Positions 1-4,816 of a stretch of 5,870 nt of DNA are shown piece after piece. Source of the DNA: an uncultured Oscillospiraceae bacterium (GTDB lineage: Bacteria > Bacillota_A > Clostridia > Oscillospirales > Oscillospiraceae). Made by a program: the position numbers and the translations under genes. The notes beneath the pieces were generated by a model. That model saw nothing but the letters and a program-made list of their open reading frames with translations. It was not told the DNA's origin and searched no databases. How positions within the stretch are numbered: the stretch's first letter is position 1; every line of letters starts with the position of its first letter. The DNA is taken from positions 1-5,870 of the forward strand of contig CAJTTS010000164.1 in the NCBI GenBank assembly GCA_910579155.1, read 5' to 3'.

Positions 1-2
1 AG

Positions 3-110
3 ACCTACAAGAGCCACGCCGCCACCATTCGCCGCTGGGCCAAGGAGGACAGGCGCAAGGGCAAGGGCGGCATATCTGATTATTTGTGCAAGGAGGGCGA
101 GAGCCTATGA
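3..110 (+). CDS. C-terminal end of a replication-initiator-like protein (partial)
   Basis: Only the last 35 codons lie in the window, running open from the left edge to TGA at 108-110. The peptide begins TYKSHAATIRRWAKED and ends in a basic tail. The KSH-xx-TI-xx-W pattern is what I associate with the C-termini of phage replisome-organizer or DnaD-like initiators, which in Firmicutes elements often sit directly upstream of a DnaC-like loader. The stop overlaps the next start (ATGA at 107-110), so the two genes are probably translationally coupled. The domain that would prove the family lies outside the window, so the call rests on this short tail and gene order. The frame is chosen over the other open frame because of its protein-like composition and the ATGA junction. 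Confidence 0.6.
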   Translation, partial: TYKSHAATIRRWAKEDRRKGKGGISDYLCKEGESL

Positions 111-934
111 ATGATTTTGACAGCATTATCAAGCGTATGACCGTGACCCGGCTGGAACCGGGGGACTACACCGGCGAGGACGGGCTTTTGTACTGCGGCA
201 AGTGCCGTACCCCGAAACAGTTTCGCATGGACGCACCGCCGCTGGAGGGCCGTTTGCTGCCCCACCCCTGCCGCTGTGAGCAGGAGCGCCTTGACCGGGA
301 GGCGGCGGAGCAGGAGGCCCGCCGTCACCGTCAGGCTGTGGCCGATCTGAAACGCCGGGGCTTTACCGACCCGGCTATGCGGGGGTGGACGTTCGCCAAC
401 GACAACGGCAAATGCCAGCAGATGAAACACGCCCGTTTCTATGTTGAGAACTGGCTGACCATGCAAGCGGAGAACATTGGCTATCTGCTGTGGGGAGGCG
501 TGGGAACCGGCAAAAGCTACTTCGCCGGTTGCGTCGCCAATGCCCTGATGGAGCAGGAGGTAGCCGTCCGCATGACCAACTTTGCCCTGATACTGAACGA
601 TTTGACTGCCAGCTTCGAGGGCCGCAACGAGTACATAACCCGCCTCTGCCGCGCCCCGCTGCTGATACTGGATGACTTCGGCATGGAGTGCGGGACGGAG
701 TACAGTTTAGAACAGGTCTACAATGTGATTGACAGCCGCTACCGCAGCCGCAGGCCGCTGATCGTCACCACCAATCTGTCCCTCCAGGACTTGCAGCACC
801 CCCAGGACACCGCCCATGCCCGTATCTATGACCGCCTGTTGGAGATGTGCGCCCCTATCCGCTTTTCGGGCGAAAACTTCCGCAGGGCTACGGCACAGGA
901 CAAGCTGGCACGTCTGAAAAATCTGATGGACTGA
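107..934 (+). CDS. DnaC/IstB-type AAA+ ATPase, probable helicase loader
   Basis: 275 aa. The protein probably loads the replicative helicase during replication of the element. Residues 30-57 hold a Cys cluster (C30, C33, C55, C57; CxxC and CxC) that could bind zinc and is common in element-borne DnaC relatives. Residues 130-137 are a Walker A motif (GGVGTGKS), 185-192 a Walker B motif (LLILDDFG), N223 in IVTTN fits sensor 1, and R239/R243 in the RIYDRL stretch fit the arginine finger or sensor 2. A GTG-initiated extension from 86 is possible, but ATG 107 is preferred: AAGGAGG at 90-96 lies 10 nt upstream and the start overlaps the preceding stop as ATGA. The next gene follows after 12 nt. IstB-type transposition helpers share this fold, but no istA is present and the preceding gene looks replicative. 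Confidence 0.88.
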   Translation: MNDFDSIIKRMTVTRLEPGDYTGEDGLLYCGKCRTPKQFRMDAPPLEGRLLPHPCRCEQERLDREAAEQEARRHRQAVADLKRRGFTDPAMRGWTFANDNGKCQQMKHARFYVENWLTMQAENIGYLLWGGVGTGKSYFAGCVANALMEQEVAVRMTNFALILNDLTASFEGRNEYITRLCRAPLLILDDFGMECGTEYSLEQVYNVIDSRYRSRRPLIVTTNLSLQDLQHPQDTAHARIYDRLLEMCAPIRFSGENFRRATAQDKLARLKNLMD

Positions 935-946
935 AAGGAGCCGCCT

Positions 947-1150
947 ATGGCAAATAAACTTCCCAACGCTACCGCAGGCATGACCTTCCCCCGCCCCAAG
1001 CCGGACACCCCGCCCTCTATGGTAAAGAAAATCGGCAAAACCACCTACCTTGTATGGGCGCATTTCAGCGAAACCAGCACTGAAACGATGGAGGACAAAA
1101 TCAAGCGTATGCTCCGCGAGGAAGTCCGCCGGATGATGGCTGACGAGTAA
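947..1150 (+). CDS. TnpW-family transposon-encoded protein, copy 1
   Basis: 67 aa with no known enzymatic motif. The recognisable part is residues 27-60: KKIGKTTYLV, a small beta hairpin, then SETSTETMEDKIKRML, a charged helix. This matches the short TnpW-type proteins carried by Tn4451-like and conjugative elements of Clostridia; their role is not established. The Pro-rich N-terminus (residues 14-24) is probably disordered. AAGGAG at 935-940 sits 6 nt upstream of ATG 947 and immediately after the stop of the ATPase gene, so the two genes form an operon. A terminator follows at 1166. A shorter relative lies at 4842-5012; the two share the IG-x-TTY-x-V and DKI-x-x-(M/L)L signatures but differ at both ends. 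Confidence 0.75.
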   Translation: MANKLPNATAGMTFPRPKPDTPPSMVKKIGKTTYLVWAHFSETSTETMEDKIKRMLREEVRRMMADE

Positions 1151-1165
1151 GCGGCGCATGAGCAG

Positions 1166-1193
1166 GCCGGGAGCCATTTGGCCCCCGGCTTTT
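1166..1193 (+). terminator. Intrinsic terminator after TnpW copy 1
   Basis: GCCGGGAGCC pairs with GGCCCCCGGC across an ATTT loop (10 positions, one mismatch), followed by TTTT at 1190-1193 and a second T6 run at 1204-1209. It lies 15 nt after the TnpW stop and probably ends the replication operon. Confidence 0.75.
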
Positions 1194-1364
1194 GCTGTGT
1201 CGATTTTTTGAATATTCTGTGAACTGTATTAAAAAGTCCTTGACAACTCGTCACAGGCAAGACCTCAAAGTCCATTTTGGTGTCCACTGCCGTCCGGCTG
1301 GCCCCTTTCAACTTACCCCAGATCAAGGCCATCACAGACCACGACGAAATGGACCTCTATCCGC

Positions 1365-1832
1365 ATGGAAACTGGGCTGCTGTCCGCCATCACCAAGGAG
1401 CGGGTTGGCGGGCCGTGGCAGGAGGAACTGACATCTGTTCTCCAAGAAGCGGAAAGCTACCGTTTTCTGCGCCTGATTACCGAGGAGGGCGCGGCGGTGT
1501 GGCCCCTGCTCCAACAGGAGAAAAAGGCGCTGCGGGAGGACGGGGAACTGGACAAGGACTGGCTGCGCCGCCTGCTGGCCGAAGCGGAGGAAATGTCCCG
1601 GCGCTATCCCCTCTATCTGAAAAAACAATCAGCAGCGGTGGCGGATTTTGGCGGCACCGCCCTGACCATCCTCCGATTGCAGGCCGACGGCCTGACCATC
1701 GGTCAGATCGCCCAAGAGCTGGGGTTAAAGCGCGATAACGTGAAATACCACATGAAAGAAAATTACCGAAAGCTGGAGGCATCCAATAAGATGGACGCTA
1801 TGCTTACTGCCCGGAAGCTGGGCCTGCTTTGA
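1365..1832 (+). CDS. LuxR-type HTH protein resembling the C-terminus of a MalT/LAL regulator
   Basis: 155 aa, probable DNA-binding regulator. Residues 98-155 are a GerE/LuxR-type helix-turn-helix: GLTIGQIAQELGL, then the VKYHMKENYRKL recognition region and the closing ARKLGLL. The preceding segment (SYRFLRLITEEGA at 31-43, MSRRYPLYL at 78-86) resembles the end of the helical repeat region of large ATP-dependent LuxR (LAL/MalT) proteins, which are usually over 800 aa. This is therefore either a natural C-terminal stand-alone regulator or the remnant of a larger gene. No clear Shine-Dalgarno precedes ATG 1365, which weakens the start call. The palindrome ACCTCAATTTGAGGT begins 8 nt after its stop. 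It is an attractive, unproven candidate for the protein acting at the four palindromes. Confidence 0.7.
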   Translation: METGLLSAITKERVGGPWQEELTSVLQEAESYRFLRLITEEGAAVWPLLQQEKKALREDGELDKDWLRRLLAEAEEMSRRYPLYLKKQSAAVADFGGTALTILRLQADGLTIGQIAQELGLKRDNVKYHMKENYRKLEASNKMDAMLTARKLGLL

Positions 1833-1839
1833 GAAACCT

Positions 1840-1854
1840 ACCTCAATTTGAGGT
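1840..1854. promoter_or_regulatory. Palindromic operator candidate, site 1
   Basis: ACCTCAA-T-TTGAGGT, a perfect 7-bp palindrome around one base, 8 nt after the LuxR-type stop. The preceding bases from 1831 repeat before site 4. A T6 run follows at 1857, so weak terminator action from a 5-bp RNA stem is an alternative. It is the first of four similar sites in the window. Confidence 0.6.
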
Positions 1855-1877
1855 TCGTTTTTTCAAAAAGCTAATTT

Positions 1878-1892
1878 GCCTCAATTTGAGGT
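1878..1892. promoter_or_regulatory. Palindromic operator candidate, site 2
   Basis: GCCTCAATTTGAGGT, identical to site 1 except for the first base. Its centre lies 38 bp from that of site 1. Its right half contains the TTGAGG that can serve as a -35 box for the gene at 1937, so binding here would be expected to repress that promoter. Confidence 0.6.
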
Positions 1893-1915
1893 AAGATTTT
1901 TCGCAACGGCACAAT
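1886..1915 (+). promoter_or_regulatory. Candidate promoter for the pseudo-receiver gene
   Basis: TTGAGG (1886-1891) and CACAAT (1910-1915) are spaced by 18 nt; each matches consensus at 4 of 6 positions. The -35 box lies inside operator site 2. The predicted transcript start near 1922 leaves a very short leader that begins at the Shine-Dalgarno, which is a weak point of this call. Confidence 0.3.
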
Positions 1916-1936
1916 CACGATGGAGGGGGGATCACC

Positions 1937-2341
1937 ATGAACGCAGTTATATACACGCCGTCCGACGCGGAATACGAACTGTTTTCCCGCATACTGCGGG
2001 AGGAAGCGCCGGACGCGCAAATCGTCCGCGACCCGGACGACGGCCATTTTCACTGTGAATCGGAACAGGATTTTGTGGTGGTGAGCGTGGACGGCGCAAA
2101 GGGGATGGAGCTGGCCATCAAGCACCGGGAGATCAATTATAAAACAATGGTTGTCTGGACCACCAGCGACCGCTATTTTGCGGCAATGGCGATACGCTAT
2201 CAGGTCTTTGAATTTCTGACCCGCCCCTTTGACGAGGCCGACTTCCGGGCGGCGGTCAAGCGGTTCCTGGCCGGGGATATCCACCCCCAATATAAACTGC
2301 CTGTTAAACCCGTCGGCATGGTTCCAGCTGAAACCCTCTAA
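1937..2341 (+). CDS. Stand-alone CheY-like pseudo-receiver protein
   Basis: 134 aa, probably a cytoplasmic regulatory protein without an output domain. The strand and helix order fits a response-regulator receiver: beta-1 MNAVIYTPSD, beta-3 DFVVVSVDG (46-53), beta-4 MVVWTTSDRYFA (71-82), and the beta-5 loop FEFLTRPFDE (91-100). The loop resembles the YLLKPFDEE of LytTR-type receivers, but the conserved Lys is Arg96. The usual phospho-acceptor Asp at the end of beta-3 aligns with Ser50, with Asp52 two residues away, so normal phosphorylation is doubtful. The tail from about 113 is short and lacks a DNA-binding domain. A strong GGAGGGGGG at 1922-1930 precedes ATG 1937 by 6 nt. The gene sits behind two palindromic operators and ends 25 nt before the SLH pseudogene. 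Confidence 0.72.
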   Translation: MNAVIYTPSDAEYELFSRILREEAPDAQIVRDPDDGHFHCESEQDFVVVSVDGAKGMELAIKHREINYKTMVVWTTSDRYFAAMAIRYQVFEFLTRPFDEADFRAAVKRFLAGDIHPQYKLPVKPVGMVPAETL

Positions 2342-2366
2342 TTTCTATTTCCAAGGAGGATGTCCT

Positions 2367-2649
2367 ATGAAACGCAGAATTTTGAGCATCATCACCGCTC
2401 TGGCCCTGTGCCTGAGCCTTTGTCCCACCTGGGCATTTGCGGCGGAGGCGGACCCCGCCCTCTGCCCTCACCACCCGGTACATACCGGGGAGTGCGGCTA
2501 TGCCGCCCCCACCGAGGGCCACGACTGCGGCCATGAGCATAGAGAAGGGAGTTTTGAACGGAAAGGGCGGCGGCATCCTGGACCCCGGAGGGGAGGCCAC
2601 CCGAGCCGAGACAGCACAGATGCTTAAAAACTTTATGGAAGCACAGTAA
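2367..2649 (+). pseudogene. Broken gene for a secreted SLH-domain surface protein
   Basis: AAGGAGG at 2353-2359 lies 7 nt before ATG 2367. The start codes a typical signal peptide: MKRR, a hydrophobic core (ILSIITALALCLSLC) and a WAFA-AE cleavage site. After it comes a Cys/His-rich segment (CPHHPVHTGECGY, GHDCGHEH) of the kind repeated many times in large Clostridia surface proteins. In this frame the sequence then turns into low-complexity Arg/Gly to a stop at 2625-2627. From about 2531 another frame reads IEKGVLNGKGGGILDPGG, then ATRAETAQMLKNFME and a stop at 2649, which is the end of an S-layer homology repeat. The parent was presumably much longer and lost its centre by an out-of-frame deletion near 2531-2542. 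A strong terminator follows. Confidence 0.7.
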
Positions 2650-2656
2650 GCTCATG

Positions 2657-2684
2657 AAAGCGGGGCGATTGCCCCGCTTTCTTT
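2657..2684 (+). terminator. Strong intrinsic terminator after the SLH pseudogene
   Basis: AAAGCGGGGC and GCCCCGCTTT form a perfect 10-bp stem with a GATT loop, followed by CTTT. The A-rich left flank makes it partly usable in both directions. It separates the SLH remnant from the OmpR-type gene. Confidence 0.85.
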
Positions 2685-2719
2685 ATAACCAAATGCGCGA
2701 AGTTTGTAAAAAATTCCCG

Positions 2720-2725
2720 TATAAA
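2720..2725 (+). promoter_or_regulatory. Candidate -10 box for the OmpR-type gene
   Basis: TATAAA (5 of 6 to consensus) lies just upstream of palindrome site 3. I see no good -35 at normal spacing. A start near 2732 would fall inside the palindrome, giving simple occlusion by a bound repressor, or the promoter may need an activator. Confidence 0.35.
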
Positions 2726-2728
2726 CGC

Positions 2729-2743
2729 ACCTCAAAATGAGGT
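2729..2743. promoter_or_regulatory. Palindromic operator candidate, site 3
   Basis: ACCTCA-AAA-TGAGGT, with 6-bp arms identical to sites 1 and 4 and a changed centre. It lies between a TATAAA box and the likely start of the OmpR-type gene. The ATG at 2737 is part of this palindrome and is probably not a start codon. Confidence 0.55.
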
Positions 2744-2772
2744 TAGTTTTTGCAGAGAGAAAGGCGGCGCTT

Positions 2773-3477
2773 GTGCGGTATCAAGTTCTAATGCTGAATA
2801 TTCCGGCCAGTCTGTATCAGGCGGTCAAACACAGATTTGAGGGAATGGATATCAATTTCACTGCGGCCCTCACCACCCAGGACGCGGCGCTTCTGTGTGC
2901 CCGGCAGCAATTTCACCTTATCATGCTTAGGCTTAGCGACCGCGCCCCATACAGCGAATTTCTGATCGCTGTGCGGCGTGTCACATATGCGCCGGTCATT
3001 GTGCTTTTTGATATGTATAATACTGAAAATCTCTGCTGTGCGCTACAGTCCGGCGCAGATTTTTGTGCTGCTATCCAATGGCCTGTTGATCTGACGGCAG
3101 ACCACATCCTGGCCCAATTCCGCCGTTATACAGCATACGGCATACTTGAACCCCGTAGCGAGGAAGATGACAATGGCGCGTTTCAGCGGGGGGACATATA
3201 TATTGACCCCTCCCGCGCTGTTGTACGGGTAAAGGAGCGCAGCGTCAGGCTGCGGCGAAGGGAATTTTTGCTTCTGCACTATCTAATGAAAAATCCAAAC
3301 GTTGCCCTGTCCGCAGAGAAAATCTGCAATAACGCCTGGGGGAATGAGGGATGCTACCCACAGGGAGTTTCCGGCCCCATAGCGATTTTGCGAAAAGCTA
3401 TCGAGCCGGACCCGGCACATCCCATCTACATCAAGACCAAAAAAAACATACGGGTATCTCTTTACCGCGCACAATAG
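2773..3477 (+). CDS. OmpR-type winged-helix regulator with a degenerate receiver
   Basis: 234 aa from GTG 2773. That start is chosen because AGAAAGG (2758-2764) lies 8 nt upstream and the protein then begins with a proper first strand (RYQVLMLNI). The longer version from ATG 2737 would start inside a palindromic operator with no Shine-Dalgarno. Residues 1-115 have the receiver layout, but the phospho-acceptor position reads LIMLRLSD (Arg instead of Asp), and the beta-5 Lys-Pro pair reads WP, so it is probably not controlled by a kinase in the usual way. Residues 141-232 are a clear Trans_Reg_C winged helix: SVRLRRREFLLLHYLM, then ICNNAWG, AILRKAIEPDPAHP and IYIKTKKN. Eleven-bp direct repeats of the kind OmpR/PhoB proteins bind begin 17 nt downstream, suggesting it controls the next operon. 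Confidence 0.82.
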   Translation: MRYQVLMLNIPASLYQAVKHRFEGMDINFTAALTTQDAALLCARQQFHLIMLRLSDRAPYSEFLIAVRRVTYAPVIVLFDMYNTENLCCALQSGADFCAAIQWPVDLTADHILAQFRRYTAYGILEPRSEEDDNGAFQRGDIYIDPSRAVVRVKERSVRLRRREFLLLHYLMKNPNVALSAEKICNNAWGNEGCYPQGVSGPIAILRKAIEPDPAHPIYIKTKKNIRVSLYRAQ

Positions 3478-3493
3478 CGAAACTTGCGATATT

Positions 3494-3533
3494 TGTAGTG
3501 ATTCTGTAGGGTTACTGTAGGGATTCTGTAGGG
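3494..3533 (+). repeat. Four 11-bp direct repeats, pho-box-like activator site
   Basis: TGTAGTG (3494-3500), TGTAGGG (3505-3511), TGTAGGG (3516-3522) and TGTAGGG (3527-3533) are separated by 4-nt spacers ATTC, TTAC and ATTC, an exact 11-bp period. The 7+4 architecture matches known sites of PhoB/OmpR-family winged-helix proteins. It lies between the OmpR-type gene and the sigma/HTH_16 operon, with a -10 box starting 9 nt further on. Confidence 0.7.
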
Positions 3534-3542
3534 TTGGAGTTG

Positions 3543-3548
3543 TAGAAT
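3543..3548 (+). promoter_or_regulatory. -10 box downstream of the 11-bp repeats
   Basis: TAGAAT (5 of 6 to consensus) begins 9 bp after the last TGTAGGG. The repeats occupy the place of a -35 box, none of which is recognisable, as expected of a PhoB-type activated promoter. A transcript would begin near 3555. Confidence 0.5.
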
Positions 3549-3578
3549 ATCCCCATTCTAAATGAAGGGAGATATTCC
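3545..3578 (+). promoter_or_regulatory. Inverted repeat covering the leader Shine-Dalgarno
   Basis: The 14-nt arms at 3545-3558 and 3565-3578 pair with two mismatches around a 6-nt loop; the outer GAATATC/GATATTC is perfect. The right arm contains AAGGGAG, the only Shine-Dalgarno for ATG 3581. If transcription starts near 3555 only part of the hairpin forms in RNA, so it could equally be a DNA operator over the -10 region. Confidence 0.4.
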
Positions 3579-3580
3579 GC

Positions 3581-3793
3581 ATGAAGCACAAGGAACAAAT
3601 GAAAAGGCCGGAAAAGAGCCGTTGCCCCGTTAAAAGGGCAGCGGCTTCTTTTTTTGGCAGGGTGAAAAATGGTGTTTCTGATAACCTTTTGTTGGAAAAA
3701 CACTACTTTCGCCTGGACCTGGCTGATACCCCCTTTGCACTTGTAGTAACAGGTATAGGGAGAAAAAAGCACGGTGAGGGGGTGGGTGCATGA
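3581..3793 (+). CDS. 70-aa hypothetical protein or leader ORF
   Basis: A 70-codon ORF with a reasonable Shine-Dalgarno (AAGGGAG, 3565-3571) whose stop overlaps the next start as ATGA (3790-3793), suggesting coupling to the sigma-factor gene. The first 30 residues are very basic (MKHKEQMKRPEKSRCPVKRA); the second half (GVSDNLLLEKHYFRLDLAD, then FALVVTGIG) looks like ordinary protein. I do not recognise a family. An intrinsic terminator lies across codons 13-25, which is unusual inside a real gene. The ORF may be a leader peptide whose translation influences that terminator, with the rest coding by extension. An internal GTG at 3662 is in frame and could start a 43-aa version. Confidence 0.45.
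   Translation: MKHKEQMKRPEKSRCPVKRAAASFFGRVKNGVSDNLLLEKHYFRLDLADTPFALVVTGIGRKKHGEGVGA
3617..3655 (+). terminator. Intrinsic terminator inside the leader ORF (attenuator candidate)
   Basis: AGCCGTTGCCC (3617-3627) pairs with GGGCAGCGGCT (3636-3646), 11 bp with one G-U pair and an 8-nt loop, followed directly by TCTTTTTTT. This is a textbook terminator, placed about 60 nt after the predicted transcript start and about 135 nt before the sigma-factor gene. It would stop most transcripts unless relieved. Confidence 0.75.
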
Positions 3794-4209
3794 GCCTGGA
3801 AGAACACAAGGAACACGCCTTTGACGCATACTGTAGAAAACTGCTGAGAAACGAGGCAATCAACATCCGCATAGAGTATGCACAGCGCAGTAAGCGCGAA
3901 ACCAATTTTTCGGCGTTGACCCGCAGCGAGCTGGCCCAGCTCCAATACACAGATCAGTATGCTCCAGGGCGGCGCACATTCCACATTCTTGACATGGCCG
4001 TAGAGGTCAAAGATCCGGAGCTGGGCAGGGCCTTAGCAATTCTCAGTGAGGGACAGCGTTCAATCATACTGTTGTCTTACTTATTGGGCATGACTGACCC
4101 CGAGATCGCACAGCAGTTGAATTTAAGCCGTTCCACTGTTCAGCTACGCCGGACAAGCATACTCAAAGAATTACGCAAGCTAATGGAGGGGTTTACCTAT
4201 GAGCAATGA
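3790..4209 (+). CDS. Small sigma-70 region-4-type protein (Tn916 Orf7-like)
   Basis: 139 aa. Residues 78-133 form a sigma-70 region 4 helix-turn-helix: ALAILSEGQRSIILLSYL, MTDPEIAQQLNLSRSTVQLR, then ILKELRKLM. The N-terminal part (AFDAYCRKLLRNEAINI) matches the short sigma-like proteins of conjugative transposons rather than a full region 2, so it may act as an accessory or anti-terminating regulator instead of a complete sigma factor. GAGGGGG (3776-3782) lies 7 nt before ATG 3790. The start overlaps the upstream ORF by 4 nt, and its end overlaps the HTH_16 gene by 11 nt. The sigma-like plus HTH_16 pair is the same arrangement as orf7/orf8 of Tn916-family elements, where these genes control conjugation. 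Confidence 0.8.
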   Translation: MSLEEHKEHAFDAYCRKLLRNEAINIRIEYAQRSKRETNFSALTRSELAQLQYTDQYAPGRRTFHILDMAVEVKDPELGRALAILSEGQRSIILLSYLLGMTDPEIAQQLNLSRSTVQLRRTSILKELRKLMEGFTYEQ

Positions 4210-4432
4210 CAAAAACCAGCTTTTGCCCTATGCCACCATTGCGGCGGCAACGGCAGGCAACACAGAGGCCATGCTCGCTGTGCGGGACCATTACCGCCCC
4301 TATATCAGATATCTGACCCGCCGCCCGTTCTTTGATGAATATGGCTCTTGCTATGTGTTTTCAGACGATACCATGGCTAAACAGTTGGAGGCCAAGCTGA
4401 TGGTGGGGGTTCTGAAATTCTCCGCAGTTTGA
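4199..4432 (+). CDS. HTH_16 helix-turn-helix protein (Tn916 Orf8-like)
   Basis: 77 aa. The whole chain matches the short helix-turn-helix proteins of conjugative transposons: an N-terminal LLPYATIAAATAGNTEAM helix pair, HYRPYIRYLTRR, a conserved DEYGSCYVFSDD turn (46-57), and a final LEAKLMVGVLKF helix. Its length is close to normal. GGAGGGG (4185-4191) is 7 nt upstream of ATG 4199. The gene overlaps the sigma-type gene by 11 nt, so translation is coupled. It probably works with that protein in expression of the element's transfer or excision genes. A GC-rich hairpin begins 8 nt after its stop. Confidence 0.78.
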   Translation: MSNDKNQLLPYATIAAATAGNTEAMLAVRDHYRPYIRYLTRRPFFDEYGSCYVFSDDTMAKQLEAKLMVGVLKFSAV

Positions 4433-4440
4433 CCCTGATT

Positions 4441-4466
4441 CCGGGCCGGGGATCACCCCGGCCCGG
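4441..4466. terminator. GC-rich perfect hairpin after the HTH_16 gene
   Basis: CCGGGCCGGGG and CCCCGGCCCGG form a perfect 11-bp stem with an ATCA loop, 8 nt after the stop codon. No T-run follows in either direction (TGAGAAAACC on the + side), so it may be a pause or RNA-stabilising hairpin rather than a true intrinsic terminator. Confidence 0.5.
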
Positions 4467-4477
4467 TGAGAAAACCT

Positions 4478-4492
4478 ACCTCAATTTGAGGT
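4478..4492. promoter_or_regulatory. Palindromic operator candidate, site 4
   Basis: ACCTCAATTTGAGGT, identical over all 15 bp to site 1 and preceded by nearly the same bases (from 4468). It lies between the HTH_16 hairpin and the structured region, over 300 nt from the next convincing start. What it controls is unclear; a transcript of the structured region is one possibility. Confidence 0.55.
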
Positions 4493-4611
4493 AAATTAAC
4501 GCCGCCAACCGGCATAGACCCACCAGCGAATGGCGGGCCTATGTGGGCTGGCGACAGCCCACCATCGAACCTTGACAATCGAATGACCGTCCAAAGAGGA
4601 TATGTACCTTC

Positions 4612-4713
4612 ATGGAGTATGCCGTATGCGTACCGAGGGAGGACAATACGCCGCTGACAACCAGGGGTAGGAACGGCTTTGGAATGAGCGGCAATCATCT
4701 AACTGTGAGGTGA
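4612..4713 (+). CDS. Possible 33-aa small protein
   Basis: ATG 4612 to TGA 4711-4713. The peptide starts MEYAVCVPREDNTPLTTR and ends in HLTVR, with a balanced composition. AGAGGA (4595-4600) is 11 nt upstream, farther than usual. I do not recognise it. It may be a chance frame in a structured RNA. Confidence 0.2.
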   Translation: MEYAVCVPREDNTPLTTRGRNGFGMSGNHLTVR

Positions 4714-4753
4714 TAACCACGAAAAAATGATGCTTTCTGCTTTAGAGACTTCA

Positions 4754-4800
4754 CAGCCATGCCGGGACGGATGGCGATCCACGCTGTTCCGGCATGGCTG
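4754..4800 (+). other. Long stem-loop upstream of TnpW copy 2
   Basis: The arms 4754-4768 and 4786-4800 pair over 15 bp, starting CAGCCATGCCGG/CCGGCATGGCTG, with one G-U pair. The loop contains a nested GGAT/ATCC hairpin closed by GGCG. No T-run follows, so it is not a standard terminator. It lies 41 nt before ATG 4842. Confidence 0.55.
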
Positions 4801-4816
4801 CTCCACATAAGAAAAT

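Noticed and set aside
80..466. 128-aa - strand ORF opposite the ATPase gene
   Set aside because: Lies entirely over a well-supported AAA+ gene with intact motifs; no Shine-Dalgarno or recognisable domain. It is a shadow frame of GC-rich coding sequence.
1240..1268. TTGACA at 1240 as the -35 box for the LuxR-type gene
   Set aside because: The hexamer is perfect, but the sequence at 16-18 nt spacing (ACCTCA region) has no -10 character. The nearby ACCTCAAA half-site at 1262 lacks its partner arm.
1477..1782. Pro/Arg-rich - strand frame opposite the LuxR-type gene
   Set aside because: Low-complexity composition typical of antisense frames; the + strand frame contains a clear helix-turn-helix.
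1840..1865. Palindrome plus T6 run as an intrinsic terminator of the LuxR-type gene
   Set aside because: The RNA stem would be only 5 bp of A/U-rich sequence, and the same palindrome recurs in places where termination makes no sense; an operator is the better explanation.
3586..3812. Repeated CACAAGGAACA near the starts of the 70-aa ORF and the sigma-type gene
   Set aside because: Eleven bases coding HKE in both places; too short and without flanking similarity to claim a duplication.
4572..4606. TTGACA at 4572 with downstream TATGTA as a promoter
   Set aside because: The spacing is 23 nt; at 17-18 nt the sequence does not match a -10 box.
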